A stretch of 46,802 nucleotides of DNA from Bacillota bacterium (GTDB lineage Bacteria > Bacillota_I > Bacilli_A > RFN20 > CAG-288), in contig JAEWSJ010000023.1 in the NCBI GenBank assembly GCA_023398335.1, forward strand, positions 1 through 46,802. Direction: 5' to 3'. Every line of letters starts with the position of its first letter. The first letter of the stretch is position 1. Of this stretch, positions 7,137-16,424 are shown one piece after another. A model generated the notes under the pieces. That model was not told the DNA's origin and ran no database searches. It saw only the letters and a program-made list of their open reading frames with translations. The position numbers and the translations under genes are program-made.

Positions 7137-9332
7137 ATGCGAGTAATTAAGAGAAACGGTTCTGAAGTTAAATTCACCGTAAAAAAGATTTTTGACGCGA
7201 TTAGCAAAGCGAATCTAACTGTAGAAGAAGAAAAACGTTTGTCAAATGATCAAATTACTTCTTTATGTGATGCGGTTGTTAAAAGATGCGAAGAATTAGA
7301 TCGTGCGGTCAATGTTGAAGAAATCCAGGATTTAGTTGAAGATGAATTGATGAATGGTAAGTTCTTTGATGTTGCCAAAAAATACATTACTTATCGTTAT
7401 ACTAGAGCTTTAGTTAGAAAATCAAATACTACTGATGATAAGATTCTTTCACTTATCGAATTAGCAAATGAAGAAGTAAAGCAAGAAAATTCAAATAAAA
7501 ACCCAGTTATTGTCTCTACTCAAAGAGATTATATGGCCGGTGAAATTTCCAAAGATATTTCCACTCGTTTTTTACTTTCAGAAGATATAGTAAATGCTCA
7601 TAAAGAGGGTATTATTCATTTCCATGATATGGATTATTTTGCTCAGCATATTCACAACTGTGATTTAGTTAATTTGGAAGATATGTTACAACATGGAACG
7701 GTTATTTCTGGAACCTTAATTGAAAAACCACATTCCTTTTATACCGCGTGTAATATTGCAACTCAAATTATCGCTCAAGTTGCGTCTTCGCAATATGGCG
7801 GTCAAACAATAACACTTTCTCATTTAGCTCCGTTTGTTGATATTTCACGTAAAAAATTACGTCAATATGTTGAAGAAGAATATGCGGATTATTTGACGAG
7901 AAAAGATCTTGTTGAAGATGAAAAAGAAGAATTAATTTCTTCAGTCGTTGATAAGAGATTAAAGAAAGAAATCCAACATGGTGTTCAAACTATTCAATAT
8001 CAAATAAACACTCTTCAAACTACCAATGGTCAAACACCATTTGTCTCGGTTAACATGTATTTAAATGAAGCTAAGGATGAACAAACTAAAAAAGACTTAG
8101 CAATAATTATTGAAGAAGTCTTAAGACAAAGAATTCAAGGAACAAAAAACCCTGATGGCGTTTGGATTACTCCTGCCTTCCCAAAGCTTTTATACGTTCT
8201 TGAAGATGATAATGTTAAAGAAGGAGATCCATACTTCTATCTTACTAAGTTAGCAGCAATGTGCACAGCTAAGCGTATGGTTCCTGATTATATTTCTGAA
8301 AATAAAATGTTCGAATATAAGACTGATAAAAACGGCAATGGAAATTGTTATCCATGTATGGGTTGTCGTTCATTCTTAACTCCTTATGTTGATGAGAATG
8401 GTAAACCAAAGTATTATGGTCGTTTTAACCAAGGAGTTGTAACAATCAATTTAATTGATGCGGCTTTATCTTCAAAAAAGAATGTTAAAAAGTTTGAACA
8501 AATTATGGCTGAAAGACTTGAACTTTGCCATAAAGCCTTACGTGCAAGACACGAAAGATTACTTGGCACTGTTTCTGATGTTGCTCCGATTTTATGGCAA
8601 TATGGTGCATTGGCTAGATTAAAGAAAGGCGAAACCATCGATAAATTGTTATATGGTGGTTATTCCACAATCTCTTTAGGTTATGCTGGCTTATGGGAAA
8701 CTGTTTTATATATGACCGGAAAGAAACTTACTGAAGAAGAAGGAAAAGAATTCGGCCTTAAAGTAATGCAAATGCTTAATGACTTTACCGCTAAATGGAA
8801 AAAGGCTGAGAATATAGATTATTCATTATATGGAACTCCAATTGAATCAACGACATATAAGTTTGCTAAATGCTTAAAGAAGAGATTTGGAATTATCAAG
8901 GGCGTTACTGATAAGAATTACATTACCAATTCATATCACGTTCACGTTACTGAAAAGATTGATGCTTTTGACAAGTTACGTTTAGAATCCGAATTCCAAC
9001 GTTTATCTCCAGGTGGCGCAATCTCATATGTTGAAGTACCAGATATGAAAGATAATGTTCCGGCAGTAATTTCTGTTATTCAATACATCTATGAAAATAT
9101 TATGTATGCTGAACTAAATACTAAGTCTGATTATTGTCAAGTTTGTGGTTATGATGGCGAAATTCAAATTGTAAAAAATGAAGATGGAAAATTGATTTGG
9201 AAATGTCCAGCTTGTGGCAATACCGATCAAACAAAAATGAATGTTGCGCGTCGTACATGTGGGTATATCGGTAGTCAATTTTGGAATCAAGGTCGTACCG
9301 AAGAAATTAAGGAAAGAGTTTTACATCTTTAA
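7137..9332 (+). CDS. nrdD: Anaerobic ribonucleoside-triphosphate reductase
   Basis: Class III glycyl-radical ribonucleotide reductase that makes dNTPs from NTPs without oxygen. Residues 1-90 are an ATP-cone (MRVIKRNGSEVKFTVKKIFD), the allosteric activity site. The catalytic barrel follows, with HIHNCDL and GNCYPCMGCRSFL. Near the C-terminus two CxxC pairs (CQVCGYDG and CPACGNTD) form the zinc site. RTCGYIG holds the radical glycine (Gly709). The length of 731 residues is normal. It is followed after six bases by its activase gene, so the two form an operon. It implies an anaerobic lifestyle. Confidence 0.98.
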   Translation: MRVIKRNGSEVKFTVKKIFDAISKANLTVEEEKRLSNDQITSLCDAVVKRCEELDRAVNVEEIQDLVEDELMNGKFFDVAKKYITYRYTRALVRKSNTTDDKILSLIELANEEVKQENSNKNPVIVSTQRDYMAGEISKDISTRFLLSEDIVNAHKEGIIHFHDMDYFAQHIHNCDLVNLEDMLQHGTVISGTLIEKPHSFYTACNIATQIIAQVASSQYGGQTITLSHLAPFVDISRKKLRQYVEEEYADYLTRKDLVEDEKEELISSVVDKRLKKEIQHGVQTIQYQINTLQTTNGQTPFVSVNMYLNEAKDEQTKKDLAIIIEEVLRQRIQGTKNPDGVWITPAFPKLLYVLEDDNVKEGDPYFYLTKLAAMCTAKRMVPDYISENKMFEYKTDKNGNGNCYPCMGCRSFLTPYVDENGKPKYYGRFNQGVVTINLIDAALSSKKNVKKFEQIMAERLELCHKALRARHERLLGTVSDVAPILWQYGALARLKKGETIDKLLYGGYSTISLGYAGLWETVLYMTGKKLTEEEGKEFGLKVMQMLNDFTAKWKKAENIDYSLYGTPIESTTYKFAKCLKKRFGIIKGVTDKNYITNSYHVHVTEKIDAFDKLRLESEFQRLSPGGAISYVEVPDMKDNVPAVISVIQYIYENIMYAELNTKSDYCQVCGYDGEIQIVKNEDGKLIWKCPACGNTDQTKMNVARRTCGYIGSQFWNQGRTEEIKERVLHL

Positions 9333-9338
9333 TTAATA

Positions 9339-9878
9339 ATGTTCTACGGAGAAATAAAAAAATTTGATATTGCGGACGGCTTAGGCGTCCGCGTATCTTT
9401 ATTCGTATCGGGTTGTCGTAATAAATGTAAAAATTGTTTTAACGAAGTTACATGGGACTTTTCATATGGCAAAGAATTTACACTATCCACTGTAAATGAA
9501 ATTATTGAGGCCTTAAGTAGTGACTTTGTTGCGGGATTAACTATCTTAGGTGGAGAACCTTTTGAAATTGAAAATCAACAAGCGGTGTTAGACTTAATAA
9601 AGATAGTAAGAGAGAAACTTCCTAATAAGACTATATGGATTTATTCGGGTTTCGTTTATGAGGAATTAATTGGAACGATAAAGTCTCGCGCTAGTTCTTC
9701 TACCGCCTTAGAAATTTTAGATAATGTTGATGTGTTGGTTGATGGAAAATTTGTTGAGGAATTGAAAGACTTAACTCTTCACTATCATGGTTCATCTAAT
9801 CAACGTGTCATTGATATGAATAAAACTAATAAGTGTAAAAAAATCGTATTGTACGATTTTGGTACTGATTGTATGTAA
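9339..9878 (+). CDS. nrdG: Anaerobic ribonucleotide reductase activating protein (radical SAM)
   Basis: Radical SAM activase that generates the glycyl radical on NrdD, using a [4Fe-4S] cluster and S-adenosylmethionine. The cluster motif is CRNKCKNC (Cys26, Cys30, Cys33) after FVSGC. The Gly-rich GGEPF SAM motif lies near residue 75. The length of 179 residues fits NrdG. The spacing of six bases from nrdD and the lack of a strong ribosome binding site suggest translational coupling. A perfect-palindrome terminator follows directly. Confidence 0.97.
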   Translation: MFYGEIKKFDIADGLGVRVSLFVSGCRNKCKNCFNEVTWDFSYGKEFTLSTVNEIIEALSSDFVAGLTILGGEPFEIENQQAVLDLIKIVREKLPNKTIWIYSGFVYEELIGTIKSRASSSTALEILDNVDVLVDGKFVEELKDLTLHYHGSSNQRVIDMNKTNKCKKIVLYDFGTDCM

Positions 9879-9879
9879 T

Positions 9880-9904
9880 AATGGCTTTAATTAAAGCCAT
9901 TTTT
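9880..9904 (+). terminator. Rho-independent terminator of nrdDG
   Basis: AATGGCTTT (9880-9888), loop AATT, AAAGCCATT (9893-9901), then TTT. The stem is a perfect 9-bp hairpin one base after the nrdG stop. Confidence 0.85.
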
Positions 9905-9920
9905 AAGTTAAGATATATTT

Positions 9921-11600
9921 ATGTTTGAACTAAGTAATGCATGGAAGATAGCAATTAATATTTTGCTGATTATTATATCGTTGATAATTGGTTATCTTTT
10001 TATATTATATAAGTATTTAAAAAGAGAAGACAAATCGTCTTTTATGTATTTTGTTAGTCATAATAAATATGTTTTATTTACTGGAATTGCCTTTGCTTTA
10101 GGTATTATGGTTCGAGTAATCTTTTTAGACTTACTTCCCGGTGGCTTAAATCAAGATGAGGCAAGTGCGGGTTATGATGCTTATTCAATAATGATGTATG
10201 GCGTAGATCGAAACGGAATGTCTTATCCGGTTCATCTTATTGCGTGGGGAAGTGGCCAGAATGCTTTATATTCATACATGATGATTCCATTTATATTTGC
10301 CTTAGGAGTTAATGAACTTTCGTTGCGTTTACCAATGGCAGTTGCAGGATGTATTTCATTGTATTTGGTATATAAATTACTTAAAGAAAGATTTGATGAG
10401 AAGACAGCGTTTTACGGATTAGCTTTTATCGCTATTTGTCCATGGCATATTATGAAATCAAGATGGGGTTTAGAATCAAATTTATTTCCTGAAATGGTTT
10501 TGTTAGGTGTGTTTTTACTTCTAGAAGGAATAAGGAAGAAAAATTATTGGTTCTTCTTTATTTCAGCTTTTGTTCTTGCTCTATCTTCATATAGTTATGG
10601 AACATCATATTTTTTCTTATTCTTTTTCATTATTGCAGCTCTTATTTATTTACTCATAAAGAAGAAGATAAAATGGTATAACTCATTGATTTATCTTGGA
10701 ATAGTAGGAATAACGTGTATTCCTATTATGTTGTTTATCTATATAAATACTTTTGATAAAGAATCAATCTCGCTGTTGTGGTTTACTATTCCAAAGCTAA
10801 CTCAAAATAGATTCCAAACTGTAACCAATATTTTCTCCTCAACATTCTTTAAGGATTGTTATGAGAATTTGATAAATGGTGTGTCTTTATTATTTACTCA
10901 AAACGATTATTTACCATGGAATTCGATTCCATATTTTGGAATAGATTATATGATTTCTATCCCTTTTGCGATTGTTGGATTATTCTATAAAGATCAAGAA
11001 AAAGAGAACCGGGTTTTTATCAATATACTGAGAATTTGGTTTACGGTATCTATATTGATGATGTGTATTATCTCACCAAATATCAACCGAATTAATATTA
11101 CGTTTATTCCTGTTGTTATTTTTTCTTTCTTGGGATTAAAACAGATATGTTCATTGTCAAAGAAGGTTGAAGTAGTAATGTTAACTACTTATACTTTATC
11201 TTTTGCTGCGTTTTTATCTGTGTATTGTGGAGAGTGGAATAACAGATTAAAGTCTTCTTTCTTTTATTCTTTTGGAGATGCGGTAAAATATACAGAAACA
11301 ATAAAAGATTATGATAATTGTTATGTTACGACATCTCTTAATCAACCGTATATTTTTGTTTTGTATTACACAAAATACAATACGAATGATTATATATCCA
11401 CTGTTGAAAAACATAATCCGGGTGCGTCTTTTGAATCGATAAAAAGCTTTGGTAATTACTATTTTTATCTTCCTTCTAAATTAGAAGAAGGAAATGTTTA
11501 TATTTTATATAATGGCGATAACAAATATTCGAAGGAAGAACTTAGCAACTATAAAGTAACTCATTTTTATTATTACTATGTTATTGACGCGACTAAATAA
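9921..11600 (+). CDS. GT39/ArnT-like polytopic membrane glycosyltransferase
   Basis: An integral membrane protein of 559 residues with about 11-12 hydrophobic segments. The first extracellular loop after the second segment contains NQDEASAGYDAY. This is the acidic pair typical of GT-C enzymes of the PMT/ArnT (GT39) type, which transfer sugars from polyprenyl-phosphate donors outside the membrane. ELSLRLPMAVAG and AICPWHIMKSRWGLESNLFPE are also usual in this family. The C-terminal ~100 residues form a soluble extracellular tail. The acceptor is unknown. The gene stands alone between terminators, and the ribosome binding site is weak. Confidence 0.82.
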   Translation: MFELSNAWKIAINILLIIISLIIGYLFILYKYLKREDKSSFMYFVSHNKYVLFTGIAFALGIMVRVIFLDLLPGGLNQDEASAGYDAYSIMMYGVDRNGMSYPVHLIAWGSGQNALYSYMMIPFIFALGVNELSLRLPMAVAGCISLYLVYKLLKERFDEKTAFYGLAFIAICPWHIMKSRWGLESNLFPEMVLLGVFLLLEGIRKKNYWFFFISAFVLALSSYSYGTSYFFLFFFIIAALIYLLIKKKIKWYNSLIYLGIVGITCIPIMLFIYINTFDKESISLLWFTIPKLTQNRFQTVTNIFSSTFFKDCYENLINGVSLLFTQNDYLPWNSIPYFGIDYMISIPFAIVGLFYKDQEKENRVFINILRIWFTVSILMMCIISPNINRINITFIPVVIFSFLGLKQICSLSKKVEVVMLTTYTLSFAAFLSVYCGEWNNRLKSSFFYSFGDAVKYTETIKDYDNCYVTTSLNQPYIFVLYYTKYNTNDYISTVEKHNPGASFESIKSFGNYYFYLPSKLEEGNVYILYNGDNKYSKEELSNYKVTHFYYYYVIDATK

Positions 11601-11743
11601 GTATTAATTTTATTTGAATAAAGCACTAGTCCAACACTGGTACCAGACGAATAATTTATAAGCTGTTATATTATTGTTGTGGGGGGGGAATAGTGGTAAA
11701 GTAATATTGCTATTTTACTTTAGTACAACTAGGGAGATTAGAT
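11601..11743 (+). other. Intergenic region with a G8 tract, palindrome and hairpin
   Basis: Contains a perfect palindrome CTGGTACCAG (11637-11646) and eight consecutive Gs (11681-11688), striking in AT-rich DNA. An inverted repeat AAAGTAA...TTACTTT (about 11698-11722) follows, then a GGGAG ribosome binding site before the ATG at 11744. The G-tract sits between a TATATT-like -10 near 11667 and the broken ABC gene. Confidence 0.6.
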
Positions 11744-14320
11744 ATGAATGAGATAAAAATATCTATTAAAAGCAACGAAATAGAGCAAGAAAATATTGTT
11801 ATTTTAAGAAATAAAATTAACGAGATTAATTGCTCTTTTAATTTAAGTGAGATACTTAATTTTAGGAAAACAAATAATACTAAAATCAAATATAACGGAG
11901 AAGAAGTAAGCGCGAAAGCTTTATCATGTTTTAAGTCAAAAGTCAGCGTGATTAATTCGCTTAATAATTTGGATTATTGTGCTTCAATAAGAGAAAATCT
12001 CGAACTGGCTTTAGTGAAATCAAAAGAAGAAAATATTGATTCTTTAATTAATAACGCTATAGATAAATTCAGAATTTCTGAATTTGTTCAAAAGATATTT
12101 TATCTTTAAGCAATGAAGAAAAAATTAGAGTGATTTTAGCACGTGAAGATCTTAGACAAAGTAAACTACTTATATATGTTTCTAACACTGAAAATAAAGA
12201 TTTTGACACTCTGTTAAATATCTTGGCTCAAGACAAATTTGTTTTGAAAATAAATAAAAATAATTCGAGTGAAATATATTTTGATGAAATAGATATTTCT
12301 TCTGAAGATTTATTATGCGAATCAAAAGATGTAGTAAATAAAAAATTAATTAAGAACGTTGCTAAACGTTTATGTACGTAAACCAAACGCGTTTTTATTA
12401 TCGTCTTTAGTTTTATTATCAGTCTCATCTGTTATAGGAGCGAGTGCATATTCTTTAAGGACGTTTGATGAAAGCAGAATAATTGCTAGAAATTTATCTA
12501 CGAATAACTCTTTAGAAATAGGAGTGAATTCAAGCACTGATTATTTCAGCTTATCTAGCAATGATGTTGAAGTACTGAATGAATCTAAGCTTTCGCTTGT
12601 AGGGGGTTCAAAAGTATATTCAGATTGCACTAGAGAAACTTTATTAATTAATACACCTAAAACAACTTTTCCAACAATGCAAGAATCATTAGTCTTACCT
12701 ATTTCCTGTCTTCCTTCATTTGCTAAATTAGTAGCGGGAGAATTACCAATAGATGAGAATGATACATTAATTACGGAGTATCAATTCAAGTTATTCAAAG
12801 AATATGGTTTTACTTCTTATTACAATACGATAGATAGTTCATCTGTTTCTTTTAATTCGATTCTTGGCAGCAAGTTTTTAGCTCGCGGTGATGCAGGAAA
12901 CTGTTTTACTTATAAAATATCTGGAATAGTAAATACAGGTATGACTTCAGAAGAAATCGATAACATTATTAACACAAAGAAAGATGATTATCTTATCCAA
13001 AACAAAATAAGCAATTCATTTAATAACATCAGATTTGTAAATAACGCAAGATATATTTCTTTAATGAATAATTCCTATAGTTATAAAACCTCTAAAGAAA
13101 GTTCACATGTTGTTTCGTCTTCTCGTGACTTTGTTTATAATCACTCTAATTTATATTCTTTTTATCGTGATTATTCCGCTTTAGACAACAAAGTTTTCTT
13201 TGACAAGACTAAAGCTATTTTAGGTGATAATGAGATTTTATTAAATTTATCGAATTATCTTAGTTCGCTTAAAGATTCTCATATCGGTGAAACTAAGAAA
13301 GATATAACTTTATATGCTTAATATAATGAAACAGATAAAGATGAGATTGTTACCTCCTCTCAAGTTACATTCTTAGAGAAATTACTTACTTATGCTAAAA
13401 AGTATTATTCCGCTAAAAACTTCGTAAGTGATTTTAACAATGCTCAATTTAATAGTAAGTACTATGTAAAAGAGTATTTTAAATCAATACAAAAAGATGT
13501 TCCTTCTCAATTATTAGAAGAAGATAAAGAGAATGTATATTCCTATTATCTAAAATCAATATACGAGAACAACAATATCTATAACGATTTTGATTCGAAC
13601 ACTTTTAATAAATTAAATTTGCTATATAAAGATATGGTATCAACATATATCGAAAAATTTAAAAATGATATTTTTGTTATTTATCAATATTCCATCGATG
13701 AAGTTAATTTTAATCTTGCTGGTTTTACTTTAGGTCAACAAGATGTGTTAACGAAAAAATCCATCAATAAAGTCTGTGAAGAAAGTAATTATCCGTATGC
13801 TTTTGTTATAGGTGAAAACACACATGATGAGAAACAAATATATTCCTTATGTAATTTAGTGAATAAGCTTGTTGATCAAAAAGAAGGAACAAAGTTATAT
13901 TTATCTAATTCAAACACTGCTGAAATCAACAACGTTAAAGAAGCATATACCTATTATTCAACTATCTTTATCGGTTTATTCGTTGGACTATTTGTCGCTT
14001 CAATGGGGTTATTGATGATGTTTTATTATAAAAACTATCGGACGAATAAAACTTTACTAATCTTAGATGAACAAGGAATTAACTTAAAAGATAAAACTAA
14101 AGTATTATCTATCATTTTATCTTTAGTTACATTATTTGAATTACTTGGAGTAATTGTTTTATCAGTATTTATATTCTTGATTTTTAATTATTCCAATTAC
14201 GGATTTATTCTTAATAGCGTTTGGTTAATACCAGACTTAGTATTTGCAGTAATAGTAATCGGTATAATATTGTTAAGCAACATATTTGCTTGTGCGTTAT
14301 TTACGAAGATCCGTGAATAA
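11744..14320 (+). pseudogene. Broken ABC ATPase-FtsX/MacB-type permease fusion gene
   Basis: One former gene of about 860 codons, now split. Codons from 11744 to ~12095 read as a degenerate ABC ATPase. The product shifts frame inside an A-run near 12095 to continue as DILSLSNEEKIRVILAR (position of the ABC signature) and a Walker B-like stretch LLIYVSNTENKDFDTL. It shifts again near 12365, giving a permease that starts with RKPNAFLLSSLVLLSVSSV (TM1). An in-frame TAA at 13319-13321 interrupts a long extracellular region, which then reads on to 14320 with three C-terminal transmembrane segments, as in FtsX/MacB permeases. Walker A is not recognisable. The sequence could be a true pseudogene or partly assembly error. 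Confidence 0.82.
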
Positions 14321-14566
14321 AGAAATTTAACTAATAAAAATTAGTGAAGTTTTAATTGGTTGATGTAAAAAAAATAATTAAAAATTCTTCTTTACATTTT
14401 AGACTCCCCTTGATAAACTCTATCTTAGGAATAAATTTGGAGGGCGGTAAGATGAAACACTGTGTTTTGAAGAAATCAAGCGTAGTAATAAAGTCACCAC
14501 TATCTTCTTCTAAATTAAAAAAGGAGAGATGTTTATTCGTTTCTCATCCTATTAATCTCGGTTTTT
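14321..14566 (+). promoter_or_regulatory. Long leader of the uracil permease gene, possible attenuator
   Basis: About 245 bases without a convincing gene (a 70-codon non-ATG frame is rejected). They contain several local hairpins: AAACA-CTG-TGTTT near 14455, and AGGAGAGA pairing with TCTC-A-TCCT at 14521-14549. They end in a strong terminator immediately before the permease. This layout suggests transcription attenuation. I find no purine riboswitch core or clear PyrR-binding loop, so the controlling ligand is unknown. Confidence 0.4.
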
Positions 14567-14593
14567 AGAGTCAGCTTCGGCCGACTCTTTTTT
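14567..14593 (+). terminator. Strong TTCG-loop terminator upstream of uraA
   Basis: AGAGTC-a-GC (14567-14575), TTCG tetraloop (14576-14579), GC-c-GACTCT (14580-14588), then eight Ts. It either ends transcription from upstream or acts as the off-state of an attenuator for the permease, whose ATG is 37 bases further on. Confidence 0.9.
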
Positions 14594-14629
14594 TTGAAGA
14601 AAAAATATACATTATTGGGAGGATAAAAG

Positions 14630-16048
14630 ATGAATGTAGAAAAAAATTTGGTTCTCGACGTAGAAGAACAACCAGCAAATTTATCTAGTTGGTTCTTATT
14701 CGCCATTCAACACATCTTAGCGATGTTAGTTGCTTGTATTACTGTTCCGTTACTTACTGGTTTACCTGTTGCTGCAACATTGGTTTCAGCGGGACTTGGT
14801 ACAATTTGTTACATTCTTATTACTAAGAAACAATCTCCAGTATTTCTTTCGAGCTCATTTGCGTATTTGAATCCGATGTTTTCCGCTCTTACGATTGGAA
14901 TGATAAATAACGCGGGTGGAAATAACTATTTTGCTCTTATTTTAGGAATGATCTTTGTTGGTTTAGTTTATTTAGTCATTGCCTTAGTTATCAAATACAT
15001 TGGAACAGATTGGTTGAATAAATTATTACCTCCAATTATTGTTGGACCAGTTATCATGGTTATCGGGTTAGGTTTAGCTACTTCCGCCGTTAACAATGTT
15101 ACCGTCGCTAGTGGTAGTGGTGATTCATATAATTTACTAGCGTTGCTTTGTGGCTTTATCGCATTATTCGGTACAGCCTTAGCTTCTCACTATGGAAAGA
15201 AAATGATCAGTTTAATTCCATTCATTGTTGGTATGGGGAGTGGATATGCGGCGGCATTATTGTTTACACTTATTGGTTATTATGGTTTTGGAAATGAGTA
15301 TTGTCACATTGTGAATTTCTCCGCTTTAGTAAATATCTTCTCAGCTGAAAATATTAGTTTTGCAAGCTTTATTAACTACAAACTATTTATGCCAAATGAT
15401 GCGGAATCGTTTATCTTCTTACGTTTTGAAGAAATAGCTAAATTTGATTGGGCTACTATTGGTGAAGTTGCTTTATTATTTATCCCTGTGGCGTTTGTTA
15501 CTGTCTGTGAACATGTAGGTGATCACGAAAACTTAGGTAATATCATTGGCAGAGATTTATTAAATGGCGAACCGGGAATGAAGAGAACATTAGCAGGAGA
15601 CGGAATTGCAACAGCCTTATCTGGTGTTCTTTGTGGCGCGGCTAATACAACATATGGTGAAAACGTTGCAGTTGTTGGTATGACAAGAATCGCATCGGTA
15701 AAAGTTGTTCTTCTTGCGGCAGTATTAACTATTTGCTTTGGTTTCTTTACTCCGTTTACCGCCTTACTTCAAACTATACCTTCTTGTGTTACTGGTGGAG
15801 TATCATTAATCCTTTATGGATTTATTGCTTCTTCAGGTGTAAAGATGTTGATTAAAGAAAAAATTGATTTTAATAAAACGAAGAATATCTTTATTGCTTC
15901 TGTTATCTTAGTAGCTGGTATTGGTGGATTAACTTTAAAGTTTGGTAATCCAAATAAGCCAGTAATTCAAATTACTTCTATTGCAGTAGCGATGATTTTA
16001 GGAATTGTCCTTAATATTGCTTTAAAAGAGAAAAAAGAAGTTAAATAA
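14630..16048 (+). CDS. uraA: NCS2-family uracil permease
   Basis: Proton-coupled nucleobase importer in the cytoplasmic membrane, with about 12-14 hydrophobic segments over 472 residues. Diagnostic NCS2 motifs are QSPVFLSSSFAYL near residue 65, AFVTVCEHVGDHENLG (the EH pair in the substrate site) and GAANTTYGENVAV at 336-348. NTTYGEN is typical of uracil rather than xanthine carriers. GGGAGG precedes the ATG. The gene is monocistronic between two terminators. Uracil specificity is inferred from the motifs, and xanthine transport is less likely. Confidence 0.92.
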   Translation: MNVEKNLVLDVEEQPANLSSWFLFAIQHILAMLVACITVPLLTGLPVAATLVSAGLGTICYILITKKQSPVFLSSSFAYLNPMFSALTIGMINNAGGNNYFALILGMIFVGLVYLVIALVIKYIGTDWLNKLLPPIIVGPVIMVIGLGLATSAVNNVTVASGSGDSYNLLALLCGFIALFGTALASHYGKKMISLIPFIVGMGSGYAAALLFTLIGYYGFGNEYCHIVNFSALVNIFSAENISFASFINYKLFMPNDAESFIFLRFEEIAKFDWATIGEVALLFIPVAFVTVCEHVGDHENLGNIIGRDLLNGEPGMKRTLAGDGIATALSGVLCGAANTTYGENVAVVGMTRIASVKVVLLAAVLTICFGFFTPFTALLQTIPSCVTGGVSLILYGFIASSGVKMLIKEKIDFNKTKNIFIASVILVAGIGGLTLKFGNPNKPVIQITSIAVAMILGIVLNIALKEKKEVK

Positions 16049-16053
16049 AAAAT

Positions 16054-16096
16054 AAAGACTTATGAGGCAAATATAATGTCTAATAAGTCTTTTTTC
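16054..16096 (+). terminator. Terminator of uraA
   Basis: AAAGACTTAT (16054-16063) pairs with ATAAGTCTTT (16083-16092), with a 19-nt loop, and is followed by further Ts. Confidence 0.75.
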
Positions 16097-16097
16097 G

Positions 16098-16383
16098 TAC
16101 GATGATTTTTTAGCCTGCTTAGTTTTAATTTTGTCTGTTGAAGCTAAAAATATTCGCATAATCATTGCAATAAATGCTAAGAACTAGAAAAAAATAGCAA
16201 AGGTAAATTTGACAATTAAATCATTAAAATGAGAAGCGTTTAATGAAGTAATTATGTTAATAAAATAACATAATTCAATGACACTGATACTTATAACAAT
16301 CTAGATTCTATTTTATTTTCCATTTTAAATTTAGCAAACTGTAATAAAGACTTAAGTGATATTTCTTTTATATGTTTTACCAA
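16098..16383 (-). pseudogene. Decayed small membrane protein gene
   Basis: Read on the minus strand from a TTG at 16383, the product begins VKHIKEISLKSLLQFAKFK and runs to a stop near 16297. A one-base shift there restores a frame encoding ISISVIELCYFINIITSLN and then VKFTFAIFF. An amber TAG at 16184-16186 comes next, followed in the same frame by FLAFIAMIMRIFLASTDKIK and a basic tail. The pattern of a charged amphipathic start, two hydrophobic segments and a Lys-rich end looks like a real protein of about 100 residues damaged by one frameshift and one nonsense change. The family is not recognised, and chance cannot be excluded. Confidence 0.5.
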
Positions 16384-16424
16384 AAAGATATAATAATAAA
16401 TGAATAATTTATGGAGTAAATATT

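Noticed and set aside
11744..12381. Two small independent genes before the permease
   Set aside because: Their translations join across a one-base shift into one ABC ATPase-like domain, so they are pieces of one pseudogene.
13619..14320. Separate 233-residue membrane protein
   Set aside because: It is in frame with the preceding segment, and the intervening bases 13322-13618 stay open, so it is the 3' part of the broken ABC permease.
14356..14568. 70-codon non-ATG frame before uraA
   Set aside because: No ATG start or ribosome binding site, composition unlike protein, and it runs into the terminator hairpin. Better read as an untranslated leader.
16141..16424. Small RNA gene in the uraA-downstream gap
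   Set aside because: No stable stem-loops or terminator; the minus-strand protein-like remnant explains the sequence better.
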